Positions 1-7,839 of a DNA stretch of 50,558 nucleotides are shown piece after piece. The DNA is taken from positions 1 to 50,558 of the forward strand of contig DASTRL010000050.1 of assembly GCA_035761265.1 (NCBI GenBank), written 5' to 3'. Each line of letters starts with the position of its first letter. The stretch's first letter is position 1. A program made the translations under genes and the position numbers. The notes below the pieces were generated by a model that did not search any database, had not been told where the DNA came from, and saw only the letters and a program-made list of their open reading frames with translations. Source of the DNA: CADEED01 sp035761265 (lineage in GTDB: Bacteria; Pseudomonadota; Gammaproteobacteria; Steroidobacterales; Steroidobacteraceae).

Positions 1-1
1 C

Positions 2-388
2 TTCGCCCAGACGCGCGAGACCATTGCGCGGCTCGTGCGCGAGTTGGAAGAACTGAAGCAGGACAGCCAGGCGCGCACCGAGGCGCTTGAGGCGCTGGAC
101 GCCTACAAGGCCGAGCTCCTGGCCTCGCTCCCGATCCCGGGCCTCGAGGTGATCGAGGGCAAGCTGTTCCGGCACGGCATTCCGTTCGACCGGCTCAACA
201 CCCAGCAGCAGGTGGAGATTGCCGTGGAGATCGCGAAGCTACGCGCGGGCGAGCTCGGCCTGATTTGCGTGGACGGCCTCGAGCTGCTGGATCCGGAGCA
301 CTACGAGGCCTTCCGCGAGAGCGCGAAGGAATCCGGGCTGCAGCTGATTGTTAGCCGGGTGTCCGATGGCCCGCTGGCGGTGCAGTAA
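2..388 (+). CDS. C-terminal part of a P-loop (AAA/SMC-like) ATPase, cut by the window edge
   Basis: The reading frame is open from the first bases of the window, so this is the 3' part of a longer gene. The visible 128 or so residues begin with a charged helical stretch that could be the end of a coiled coil (RELEELKQDSQARTEALEAL). A hydrophobic strand ending in acidic residues follows (LGLICVDGLELL), which looks like a Walker B segment, then a segment (GLQLIVSRV) like the last strand of an SbcC/RecN-type head domain. The stop TAA overlaps the ssb ATG by one base, so the two are translationally coupled and probably work together on DNA. I infer an SMC/AAA_23-like DNA-repair or phage-type ATPase. 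The Walker A end lies outside the window, so the family is not proven. Confidence 0.5.
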   Translation, partial: FAQTRETIARLVRELEELKQDSQARTEALEALDAYKAELLASLPIPGLEVIEGKLFRHGIPFDRLNTQQQVEIAVEIAKLRAGELGLICVDGLELLDPEHYEAFRESAKESGLQLIVSRVSDGPLAVQ

Positions 389-894
389 TGGCACGCGGAA
401 TCAACAAGGTCATCCTCATCGGCAACTTGGGCGCGGATCCGGAAACCCGCGCGATGCCGAGTGGCACCACCGTGGCCAACATCCGCGTGGCCACGAGTGA
501 GTCCTGGAAGGACAAGCAGAGCGGCGAGCAACAGGAGCGGACCGAATGGCATAGCGTCGCCTTCTTCGGTCGCCTGGCCGAGATCGCCGGCGAGTACCTG
601 CGCAAGGGCTCCAAGGTCTACATCGAAGGCTCGCTGCGCACGCGGAAGTGGCAGGACAAGCAGGGCCAGGACCGCTACACCACCGAGATCATCGCCAACG
701 AGATGCAGATGCTCGACAGCCGCGGTGGCGGCATGGGTGGAGGTGGAGGCGGTGACTACGGCGGCGGAGGCGGCGGAGGTGGCCGTGGCCGCCAGCAGAG
801 CGGGCCGCCCGACGACTACGACCAGGCCCCGCCCGGTGGTGGTGGTGGCGGCGACAAGGGCGGCGGCGAGTTCGACGACGACATTCCGTTCTAG
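388..894 (+). CDS. ssb: Single-stranded DNA-binding protein
   Basis: A 168-residue SSB. Residues 1-110 form the OB fold, opening MARGINKVILIGNLGADPE and containing the conserved TEWHSVAFFGRLAEIA and SKVYIEGSLRTRKW segments. Residues 114-162 are a flexible linker made almost entirely of glycine with a few Asp, Pro and Gln. The acidic tip DDDIPF (163-168) is the standard docking peptide for replication and repair partners, so the protein is complete and of normal length. It coats ssDNA during replication, recombination and repair. ATG is fused to the upstream stop (TAATG), linking expression to the ATPase-like gene. Whether it is the only chromosomal ssb or a second, element-borne copy cannot be told here. 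Confidence 0.95.
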   Translation: MARGINKVILIGNLGADPETRAMPSGTTVANIRVATSESWKDKQSGEQQERTEWHSVAFFGRLAEIAGEYLRKGSKVYIEGSLRTRKWQDKQGQDRYTTEIIANEMQMLDSRGGGMGGGGGGDYGGGGGGGGRGRQQSGPPDDYDQAPPGGGGGGDKGGGEFDDDIPF

Positions 895-906
895 CGCGCC
901 AGGTCC

Positions 907-2052
907 ATGAGCACCCCGCAACGGCTCGTTTCAGTCGATCTGTTGCGTGGCGCGGTGATGGTGCTCATGGCCATCGATCACGTGCGCGTCTACGCCGGCG
1001 TGCCTCCCGGCGGCCCCGAGCCCGCGGTCTTCTTCACTCGCTGGGTCACGCACTTCTGCGCACCCACTTTCGTGTTCCTCGCGGGCGCCAGCGCATTCCT
1101 CTCCGCCCGAAGTCCGCGCGAGCTGTCGCGCCTGCTGCTCACGCGCGGCCTGTGGCTGGTGCTGCTGGAGCTCACGCTCATCCACCTGGCATGGACATTC
1201 AATCCCGCCTGGAGCCGCGAGCAGATGGCGGGCGTCATCTGGACCATCGGCTGGTGCATGGTGCTGATGGCGCTGCTGGTGCGACTGCCGCTGAAAGTCG
1301 TCGGCGCGATCGGCTTGGCGATCATCGCCGGACACAACCTGATCCCCGAACCGGCCGGCGACAGCGTGCCGCCGCTGCTCAGCATCCTGTACTACGGCAT
1401 GGCGCGCGGCACCATCGATCTCGGCGGCGGCTGGAGCTTCAGCGTGCTGTATTCCATCGTGCCGTGGATCGGCGTGATGGCCGCGGGGTTTGCCTTCGGC
1501 CAGGTGCTGCGGTTCGAGCCCGCGCGGCGTGATCGTATCTGCCTCGCGGTCGGCCTCGGCGCCATCGGCACGTTCATCGTGCTGCGCGCCTTCGATCTGT
1601 ACGGGGATCCGAGCAGGTTCGAGGCGGGCGATGGCGCAGTGCCCACGATTCTCTCCTTCCTGCGGACGACGAAGTACCCGGCATCGCTGCAGTACTTGCT
1701 GATGACCCTCGGCCCTGCGATCGCGCTGATTCCGCTGCTGGAGGGCGCGCGCGGCGCGCTGGCGCGCGCGATCTGCGTCTTCGGACGGGTGCCATTCTTC
1801 TACTATCTACTGCACATCCCGCTGATCCACCTGCTCGCACTGATCGTGTCGCGCATCCGATCCGGCAGCGTGAACGCGTGGCTGTTCGCCAATCACCCGA
1901 TGAATCCGGGGCCCGTCCCGCAAGGGTACGAATGGAGCCTCGGCCTGCTGTACCTGGTTTTCGCGATCGCCATCGCGGTGCTCTATCTGCCATGCCGCTG
2001 GTACGCGGATTTGAAGTCGCGACGGCGCGATGGGTGGCTCAGCTATCTGTGA
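907..2052 (+). CDS. DUF1624-type multipass membrane protein (HGSNAT-like acyltransferase family)
   Basis: A 381-residue integral membrane protein with about ten hydrophobic helices separated by short Arg-rich loops. The start RLVSVDLLRGAVMVLMAIDH, with DxLRG and a following IDH in the first helix, is characteristic of DUF1624, the bacterial relatives of heparan-alpha-glucosaminide N-acetyltransferase. Members are thought to move acyl groups across the inner membrane, but the substrate is unknown. The ATG lies 12 bases after ssb. Function beyond family membership is not supported by the surroundings. Confidence 0.8.
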   Translation: MSTPQRLVSVDLLRGAVMVLMAIDHVRVYAGVPPGGPEPAVFFTRWVTHFCAPTFVFLAGASAFLSARSPRELSRLLLTRGLWLVLLELTLIHLAWTFNPAWSREQMAGVIWTIGWCMVLMALLVRLPLKVVGAIGLAIIAGHNLIPEPAGDSVPPLLSILYYGMARGTIDLGGGWSFSVLYSIVPWIGVMAAGFAFGQVLRFEPARRDRICLAVGLGAIGTFIVLRAFDLYGDPSRFEAGDGAVPTILSFLRTTKYPASLQYLLMTLGPAIALIPLLEGARGALARAICVFGRVPFFYYLLHIPLIHLLALIVSRIRSGSVNAWLFANHPMNPGPVPQGYEWSLGLLYLVFAIAIAVLYLPCRWYADLKSRRRDGWLSYL

Positions 2053-2134
2053 TGCAGGTCTGGCACTTGTCCGATACGGCCGGGCACGAGCCGCTGCGTA
2101 TCCTGCCGGCGCGAGAAACCAACCGAGGTGAGCC

Positions 2135-2557
2135 ATGAAACGACTGGCCATGTTCGCGGCGGGCTTTGCGCTCGCCGCCGTGCTCTTCGGAGCTTCGCGA
2201 TTGTTCGCCGCCGACGAACGCAGGGGCGCGCAGTCCATGCCCGTGTTCAGCGAGAAATTGCCGAACGTCCCCGGCAAGACGCTGACCGGCGTGCTGGTGA
2301 ACTACGGGCCCGGGGGCAAGTCGCGCAGCCACGCGCACGCGGGCAGTGTCTATGCCTATGTGCTCTCCGGGCACATCCGCTCGGAGAATTCGGCGACCGG
2401 CCCGGCGAAGGTCTATGCGGCGGGCGAGGGCTTCTTCGAGCCGCCGGGTTCCACGCACACCGTGAGCGAAAACGCCAGTGACACCGAACCTGCGACCCTG
2501 CTGGCCATCTTCGTGGCCGACGATGGCGCCAAGCTCACGCGCGAGGCGTCGAACTAG
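2135..2557 (+). CDS. Exported small cupin-domain protein
   Basis: A 140-residue protein with an N-terminal signal sequence (residues 1-25, hydrophobic core MFAAGFALAAVLFGASRLF, possible cleavage after FAA) and one cupin barrel. Motif 1 has the metal-ligand pair H66 and H68 (SRSHAHAG) and ends at G79, but the glutamate usually found four residues after the second His is absent (V72/Y73). Motif 2 is present as FFEPPGSTHTVSEN with H108. It probably binds a metal in the periplasm with an altered ligand set, and the substrate is unknown. A good ribosome site (GAGGTGAGCC) precedes the ATG. Its TAG stop overlaps the convergent esterase gene's stop in a shared CTAG. Confidence 0.75.
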   Translation: MKRLAMFAAGFALAAVLFGASRLFAADERRGAQSMPVFSEKLPNVPGKTLTGVLVNYGPGGKSRSHAHAGSVYAYVLSGHIRSENSATGPAKVYAAGEGFFEPPGSTHTVSENASDTEPATLLAIFVADDGAKLTREASN

Positions 2558-3651
2558 CGCCAGTCCGCGCGCCCGGCGTCGATGGCGCGGATCAGTGCGT
2601 CGGCGATGACCTCATCGTCCGCCAGTGACGGATGCCAGTGACAGCCGGTCATGGCGAGCCCGTGGATGGGGACGAACCGGATCCTGTCGTCACCCTTCGA
2701 TGCGAGTTGCGCGACGACCTTGCCGGCTTCCGATTCGATTTCCCCCTCGGCCATGTCCGTGGCCCACACCACCATGAATGCCTGCGGGTGGCGGGTGCGC
2801 AAGGATGTCAGGAAGGCCGCATAGGTTGACTCGTAGTCGGCGTGCAGTTCGTCACGCGACTTCCACTTTTCCTGCGGCGTGAGCGCCGTCGAAAAGTCGT
2901 TGGTGCCCAGAGCGATGACGATGACCTGCGGGTGCCAGTCGCGTCCCGGAACAACGGCGGAATGGTCCAGCAACGCGTAGGCATACGCCTGGGGCAGCGG
3001 GTCGCCAGGACTTCCGCCGTAGTTGCGCACGACGCCGCGACCGGAGATCGCGTTGACCTGGTAGTCGGCGTCGTAGTGCCGCGCGATCCTGGGTCCGAAG
3101 GCCTGCGAGTTGTCGGTGGTCTTCCAGACCTCTTCGCTCGTGCACTCGCGCGTGGCCGAGGTATTGCCGTAGCCCACCGTGTGCGAGTCGCCGATGAATT
3201 CGATCTGGCGCGAACGTGCAATGGCCGGCAGCGGCTTCGTGCGATCCGGGTACAGGAAACCGCCGAAGACATTCGGCCCCGCCTGGCTTTCGGTGAGGAT
3301 CTCGATGCGCACGGTGTGCGGGCGAGGCGCGAGATCCGCGATTTCGTAGGCGCCGGGCGCGGGCTTCGCCAGCGTTGACACCTGGGCACCGTCGACGAGC
3401 ACGCGCAGGATCACTTCGCCTGCGCCCAGTCTGAAATACGCCCGCGTTCCGCTGAAGCGTGTTTCGAAATACAGCCCTGGCCACTGGTAGGCGTCGCCGT
3501 CGGACGCGCGCAGCGTCCTGCCGGGGATATTTGCCTGCAGGCTCTTCACGGCCGGGAGATCGGACACGGGCGCAACGCGCGGCGCGGCGGTGGCCGAGAA
3601 GCTGATTGCAGCGAGGCTGAGAGTGGTCAACAGGGAACGGACTTTGTTCAA
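2554..3651 (-). CDS. Secreted SGNH/GDSL hydrolase, carbohydrate esterase family 2-like
   Basis: I place the start at a TTG giving 365 residues, because that start yields a clean signal peptide (MNKVRSLLTTLSLAAISFSA, cleavage near TAA-AP). The frame stays open further upstream, antisense to the sigma-factor gene, but that part does not look like protein. Residues about 35-140 look like the beta-sandwich that precedes the catalytic domain in CE2 acetyl esterases. The SGNH domain follows: EFIGDSHTVGYG with nucleophile S156, the GTND block with N251, and a C-terminal CHWHPS with H340 as likely base. It probably removes acetyl or other acyl groups from polysaccharides outside the cytoplasm. It is a single gene, convergent with the cupin gene. 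Confidence 0.8.
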   Translation of the reverse strand: MNKVRSLLTTLSLAAISFSATAAPRVAPVSDLPAVKSLQANIPGRTLRASDGDAYQWPGLYFETRFSGTRAYFRLGAGEVILRVLVDGAQVSTLAKPAPGAYEIADLAPRPHTVRIEILTESQAGPNVFGGFLYPDRTKPLPAIARSRQIEFIGDSHTVGYGNTSATRECTSEEVWKTTDNSQAFGPRIARHYDADYQVNAISGRGVVRNYGGSPGDPLPQAYAYALLDHSAVVPGRDWHPQVIVIALGTNDFSTALTPQEKWKSRDELHADYESTYAAFLTSLRTRHPQAFMVVWATDMAEGEIESEAGKVVAQLASKGDDRIRFVPIHGLAMTGCHWHPSLADDEVIADALIRAIDAGRADWR

Positions 3652-3750
3652 GTGGGTTGTATCCGTTGCGTCGGGGCGGGAAGAGTACGACGTCAGAGGC
3701 GCGTCGAAAAATCCGTGTAAGGATTCCGGCGCCTGATCGACTATCCAGAC

Positions 3751-4320
3751 ATGGGCATGACCGAAACCGACGCCGAATTTTCTGCCCCCGCGGTGGACCA
3801 ATCCGACGCCGGCCGCGATGCCCTGTTCGAGCGGATTGCGGCCGAGTACTCGGGACCGATGGCCCGCCTGGCGCGCGCCCACGAAGCGGATCCCTCGCTG
3901 CAGCAGGACCTGCTGCAGGAAATCCATCTCGCGCTGTGGCGCAGCCTGACATCTTTCGGCGGGCGCTGTTCGCTGCGCACCTGGGTCTATCGCGTGGCTC
4001 ACAACGTGGCGGCCACGCACGTGCTGCGCCGTCGCCGGCGCTTCGACAAACACCTCGTCGATCTCGATGACGTGGAAATCCCGGAGGGAGGGCCGGAGGT
4101 CGGAACTTCCCTCGATGAAGCGCGAATGCTCACGCGCATCCACGAACTCGTGCAGCGCCTCAAACCCACCGATCGCGAAGTGTTCGTGCTCCACCTCGAA
4201 GGGTTGGGTATCGGCGAAATTGCCGAGATTGCCGGCCTCTCGCACACCAACACCGGCACCAAGATCCACCGCATCAAACGGCTGCTCTCCGAGCGGCTGA
4301 TCCCTGGAGAACCCAAATGA
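3751..4320 (+). CDS. ECF-type RNA polymerase sigma factor
   Basis: A 189-residue sigma-70 family protein of ECF size. Residues about 25-95 are region 2 (ALFERIAAEYSGPMARLARA, then QDLLQEIHLALWRSL and the -10-reading RTWVYRVAHNVAATHVLRR). Residues about 130-185 are region 4, with the helix-turn-helix LHLEGLGIGEIAEIAGLSHTNTGTKIHRIKRLL. There is no region 3. A second in-frame ATG two codons on is an alternative start. The gene overlaps the next one by ATGA, so the membrane protein is translated with it. ECF factors are usually held by a co-encoded membrane anti-sigma factor, which the downstream gene could be. Target promoters are unknown. Confidence 0.88.
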   Translation: MGMTETDAEFSAPAVDQSDAGRDALFERIAAEYSGPMARLARAHEADPSLQQDLLQEIHLALWRSLTSFGGRCSLRTWVYRVAHNVAATHVLRRRRRFDKHLVDLDDVEIPEGGPEVGTSLDEARMLTRIHELVQRLKPTDREVFVLHLEGLGIGEIAEIAGLSHTNTGTKIHRIKRLLSERLIPGEPK

Positions 4321-4886
4321 ACGCGCAGCAGGTCTGGCAGGCACAGGCGGTCGATGCACCGCGCATTTCGCTGGCCTATGTGCGCCACATCGCGACCGAC
4401 TTCGATCGGCGCAGACGCCAGCGAGCAGTACTGGGCTACTTCATCTGCGTCGGCGCCTGTGTCTGGTGGGCCTTTTGCGCCTGGAAGTTTTTCTCCACGA
4501 AGCCGCTGATGCTGGCCGCGCTGCTCTGTTGGGGGGGCTATGCGCTGTATGCCCTTTATCGAACCCGACGGCACGTATCGGCAGAATCGAGTCCGGCCGA
4601 TGCCGGTGTGCTCGATACCCTGCGCTATCAACGCCGACAGCTGGAGCGCCAGCGCGACTTCCGGCGTGGCGGCTGGCGAATCAATCTGGCGGTACTGCCG
4701 GGCTATGCCCTGCTGCTGGCGTCCATGTACTTCGAGAACAGCCCGCCGGCTTCATGGCGGCACATCGGCTTCGCGGCGCTGTTCCTGGTCGGCGCTTTGG
4801 CGCTGGCCGCCTGGGCCGGGGAACGGCAGGCGCGGCGCTCCCAGCGTGAGATCGATGCCCTGGACAGCTTGGCCGGCGATCCATAA
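4317..4886 (+). CDS. Four-helix membrane protein coupled to the ECF sigma factor (possible anti-sigma)
   Basis: A 189-residue protein with a soluble N-terminal 35 residues ending in a basic cluster (RRRRQR), helices at about 38-58 and 62-80, a charged cytoplasmic loop (81-122, QRRQLERQRDFRR), then helices at about 123-139 and 148-167 and an acidic tail. It lacks the HxxxCxxC zinc motif of the common ZAS anti-sigma domain. Its start overlaps the sigma-factor stop (ATGA). Position and topology suggest it senses something at the membrane and controls the sigma factor, but this is inference and I do not recognise the family. Confidence 0.65.
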   Translation: MNAQQVWQAQAVDAPRISLAYVRHIATDFDRRRRQRAVLGYFICVGACVWWAFCAWKFFSTKPLMLAALLCWGGYALYALYRTRRHVSAESSPADAGVLDTLRYQRRQLERQRDFRRGGWRINLAVLPGYALLLASMYFENSPPASWRHIGFAALFLVGALALAAWAGERQARRSQREIDALDSLAGDP

Positions 4887-4964
4887 CCCACTGATTTACA
4901 AGATCTAAAACCGCATCGGGGGGAATTGAGATACCCTAGCGCCCGCGTTATTTCTCGCCCCGAA

Positions 4965-6347
4965 ATGCCCGGCCGCTACTCCATCAAAACCGTCGGCTGC
5001 CAGATGAACGAGTACGACTCGGCCCGCATGGGCGACGTGCTCGACGTCGGCGCCGGCCTCAAGCCCACGGACAACCCGGCCGAAGCCGACGTCCTGCTCA
5101 TGAACACCTGTTCGGTGCGCGAGAAGGCCGAGGACAAGGTGTATTCGCTGCTCGGCGAGTGGCGGGACATCAAGAAGCTCAAACCGCACGTGCTGATCGG
5201 AGTGGGCGGTTGCGTGGCCAGCCAGGAAGGCGAGGCGATCACGCGCCGCGCGCCCTACGTGGACCTGGTGTTTGGCCCGCAGACCCTGCACCGCCTGCCC
5301 GAGATGCTCGGCGAGCTCAAGCGCACCGGCCGCGCGGTGGTCGACGTGTCCTTCCCGGAAATCGAGAAGTTCGACAGCCTGCCGCCGGCGCGCGCCGCAG
5401 GCACCTCGGCGTTCGTCTCGATCATGGAGGGCTGCAGCAAGTACTGCACCTTCTGCGTGGTGCCTTACACGCGCGGCGACGAAGTATCGCGCTCGTTCGA
5501 TTCGGTCATGAAAGAAGTGCGCGAGCTCGCCGCCCAGGGCGTGGGCGAAGTCACCTTGTTAGGCCAGAACGTCAACGCCTACGCGGGCGCGATGGGCGAC
5601 GGCGCCGTGGTGGATCTCGCCACGCTGATCCACTACGTGGCAGCGGTGCCCGGCATCGAGCGTATCCGTTTCACCACCTCGCACCCGGTGGAATTCGGCG
5701 ATTCGCTGATCGAGGCGTATGCCAACGTGCCCGGGCTCGCGAATCATCTGCATCTTGCGGTGCAGTCGGGCTCGGACCGCATCCTCGCCGCGATGAAGCG
5801 CGGCTACACCGCGCTCGAGTTCAAGGAGAAAGTGCGGCGCCTGCGAGCGGTACGGCCGACGATAGCGGTCTCCACCGACATCATCGTGGGCTTTCCCGGC
5901 GAGACGGAACGCGACTTCGAGGCCACACTGAAACTCGTGCGCGATGTGAATTTCGACCAGTCGTTCTCGTTCATCTACAGCCAGCGCCCGGGAACGCCCG
6001 CCGCCTCGCTGCCGGACGACGTGCCGCACGAGGTCAAGCAGCAGCGTCTGGCGAGGCTGCAGGCGCAGCTCAACGCGCAGGCGCGCGCCATCAGCGAGTC
6101 GATGGTGGGCAGCACGCAGCGCGTGCTGGTCGAGCGCCCGTCGAAGAAGGACAAGCATGAGCTCGCCGGCAGGACCGAGAACAATCGCTGGGTGAATTTT
6201 CCGGGACCCGCGAGCCTCATCGGCAGGTTCGTCGACGTGTCCATCGTCAAGGCGCTGCCGCAGTCGCTGCGCGGCCGGCTCGCGGCCACGGACCAGTCGG
6301 ACACGACGGGCCGTCCGGCCGCCGCCCGCATCGCGGTCAATAGTTAG
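4965..6347 (+). CDS. miaB: tRNA-2-methylthio-N6-dimethylallyladenosine synthase MiaB
   Basis: A radical-SAM methylthiotransferase that converts i6A37 to ms2i6A37 in tRNAs reading UNN codons. The ATG at 4965 gives 460 residues starting MPGRYSIKTVGCQMNEYDS, which aligns with known MiaB N termini. An upstream in-frame TTG (4926) would add 13 unconvincing residues. Cluster-binding cysteines are C12, C49 and C83 in the N-terminal domain and C157, C161 and C164 in the CSKYCTFC radical-SAM motif. A C-terminal TRAM domain follows (about 385-450). A possible promoter, TTGAGA-17-TATTTC (4926-4954), overlaps the rejected TTG. First gene of the miaB-lnt operon, 5 bases before phoH. Confidence 0.97.
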   Translation: MPGRYSIKTVGCQMNEYDSARMGDVLDVGAGLKPTDNPAEADVLLMNTCSVREKAEDKVYSLLGEWRDIKKLKPHVLIGVGGCVASQEGEAITRRAPYVDLVFGPQTLHRLPEMLGELKRTGRAVVDVSFPEIEKFDSLPPARAAGTSAFVSIMEGCSKYCTFCVVPYTRGDEVSRSFDSVMKEVRELAAQGVGEVTLLGQNVNAYAGAMGDGAVVDLATLIHYVAAVPGIERIRFTTSHPVEFGDSLIEAYANVPGLANHLHLAVQSGSDRILAAMKRGYTALEFKEKVRRLRAVRPTIAVSTDIIVGFPGETERDFEATLKLVRDVNFDQSFSFIYSQRPGTPAASLPDDVPHEVKQQRLARLQAQLNAQARAISESMVGSTQRVLVERPSKKDKHELAGRTENNRWVNFPGPASLIGRFVDVSIVKALPQSLRGRLAATDQSDTTGRPAAARIAVNS

Positions 6348-6352
6348 TCACG

Positions 6353-7333
6353 ATGTCCACTCCCGCTCCAGTCGAACCCGCGCGCGAATTCGATCTCGTG
6401 CCGCCGGACAACACACGGCTCGCGAACCTGTGCGGGCCGCTGGATGAGAACCTGCGGCTCATCGAGACGCGCATGGGAGTATCGGTCAAGCGGCGCGGCG
6501 CCAGCTTCCGCATCGTCGGGCAGCGCGCGCATGCCGCCGAGGACGTGGTGCGCGAGCTGTTCGACAAGACGCCGAGCGAGCAGATCTCCCTCGATCGCGT
6601 GCACCTGGCGCTGCGCGATTCGCCGGACGAACCGGGCGCGCTCGCGCCGGCCGAACCGACGGACGACAATTCGGTGCGCGTGGCGCGCGGCACCATCCGC
6701 GCGCGCGGCCGCAACCAGAGGGACTACCTCGCGAACATCCACGCACGCGACCTCACCTTCGGCATCGGGCCGGCCGGCACGGGCAAGACCTATCTCGCCG
6801 TGGCCTGCGCGGTCGAAGCGCTGCAGGCGGATCGCATCCGCCGCATCATCCTGGTGCGGCCGGCGGTGGAGGCGGGCGAACGGCTTGGTTTCCTGCCGGG
6901 GGATCTCACGCAGAAGGTCGATCCGTACCTGCGCCCGATGTACGACGCGCTGTACGAGATGCTGGGCTTCGACCGGGTTGCGAGATTCATCGAACGCAAC
7001 ATCATCGAAGTGGCGCCGCTGGCCTTCATGCGCGGCCGCTCGCTCAACGATTCCTTCATCATCCTCGACGAGGCGCAGAACACGACGCCCGAGCAGATGA
7101 AGATGTTCCTGACGCGCATCGGCTTCGGCTCGCGCGCGGTGGTCACCGGCGACGTCACGCAGACCGACCTGCCGGCGGGCAAGCTCTCGGGCCTCAGGCA
7201 CGTCATCAACATCCTGCGCAACACCGACGGCGTGGCCTTCACCTTCTTCGAGGCGGCGGACGTGGTGCGGCATCCGCTCGTGCAGCGCATCGTGCAGGCG
7301 TACGAGGCGCATGCGCCCAACGAAAAGACATGA
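6353..7333 (+). CDS. ybeZ: PhoH-family ATPase (YbeZ)
   Basis: A 326-residue PhoH-like P-loop ATPase. Residues about 15-80 form the N-terminal KH-like part and 110-320 the ATPase. Walker A is GPAGTGKTYLA (139-149), Walker B FIILDEAQNTT (235-245), and the sensor segment VVTGDVTQTDLP is present. YbeZ is associated with the endoribonuclease YbeY in 16S rRNA maturation and ribosome quality control, and here as elsewhere its stop overlaps the ybeY ATG (ATGA). The ATG is at 6353 (cacgATG), five bases after the miaB stop. Location is cytoplasmic. Confidence 0.95.
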   Translation: MSTPAPVEPAREFDLVPPDNTRLANLCGPLDENLRLIETRMGVSVKRRGASFRIVGQRAHAAEDVVRELFDKTPSEQISLDRVHLALRDSPDEPGALAPAEPTDDNSVRVARGTIRARGRNQRDYLANIHARDLTFGIGPAGTGKTYLAVACAVEALQADRIRRIILVRPAVEAGERLGFLPGDLTQKVDPYLRPMYDALYEMLGFDRVARFIERNIIEVAPLAFMRGRSLNDSFIILDEAQNTTPEQMKMFLTRIGFGSRAVVTGDVTQTDLPAGKLSGLRHVINILRNTDGVAFTFFEAADVVRHPLVQRIVQAYEAHAPNEKT

Positions 7334-7839
7334 GCGCCGGCAAGGCGAAGCGCGCCGGCAAAGGCCTTCGTCTGGAGGTGCGGCCCGCCACGCGTGCCTG
7401 GGCCCCGGCCCGATCGCGCATGAATCGCTGGGCGGCCGCCGCCCTCGGCCGGCGCGGCCATGGCCGTGAGATCGCCGTGCGGGTGGTCGGGCCCGGCGAA
7501 AGCCGCGAGCTCAATCGCCGCTGGCGCGGCAAGGACCAGCCGACCAACGTGCTGTCGTTCCCGGCGCCCGCGCTCATCGGCGCGGCAAGATCGCGTCGCG
7601 GCATGCCTCCCGATACCTATCTACCATTGGGTGACCTGGTGATCTGCGCCGACGTGGTGCGGCGCGAGGCGGTCCGCGACGGCAAGCCGGTGGCAGACCA
7701 CTGGGCGCACATGGTGGTGCACGGCTCGCTGCACCTGGCCGGCTACGATCATGAGACGGGAGCCCGCGAGCGGCTGCGCATGGAGCGCCGCGAGATCGCC
7801 GTGCTGCGCAGTTTCGGCATCGGAAATCCCTACACATGA
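7330..7839 (+). CDS. ybeY: Endoribonuclease YbeY (rRNA maturation factor)
   Basis: A 169-residue member of UPF0054. The zinc site is complete: HGSLHLAGYDH gives H131, H135 and H141. The conserved NRRWRGKDQPTNVLSFP segment contributes the RNA-binding arginines and the strand next to the active site. The product is a metal-dependent single-strand RNase needed for 16S rRNA 3'-end processing and late 70S quality control. It overlaps phoH upstream and corC downstream by four bases each, so the three are tightly coupled. A basic 20-residue N-terminal extension precedes the domain. An insert at about 82-98 (LIGAARSRRGMPPDTYL) lengthens one loop. Confidence 0.95.
   Translation: MSAGKAKRAGKGLRLEVRPATRAWAPARSRMNRWAAAALGRRGHGREIAVRVVGPGESRELNRRWRGKDQPTNVLSFPAPALIGAARSRRGMPPDTYLPLGDLVICADVVRREAVRDGKPVADHWAHMVVHGSLHLAGYDHETGARERLRMERREIAVLRSFGIGNPYT

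Noticed and set aside
721..866. Tandem repeat in ssb
   Set aside because: The repeats are GGN codons of the glycine-rich linker, normal for SSB, not a separate element.
3652..4359. Open frame on the minus strand continuing upstream of the SGNH esterase to give a 601-residue product
   Set aside because: It is antisense to the sigma-factor gene, its residues do not resemble a domain, and a clean signal peptide begins at the TTG at 3651.
4926..4964. TTG start for miaB giving 13 extra residues
   Set aside because: Family alignment places the N-terminus at MPGRYSIKTVGCQMNEYDS, and a promoter-like pair overlaps the extra codons.
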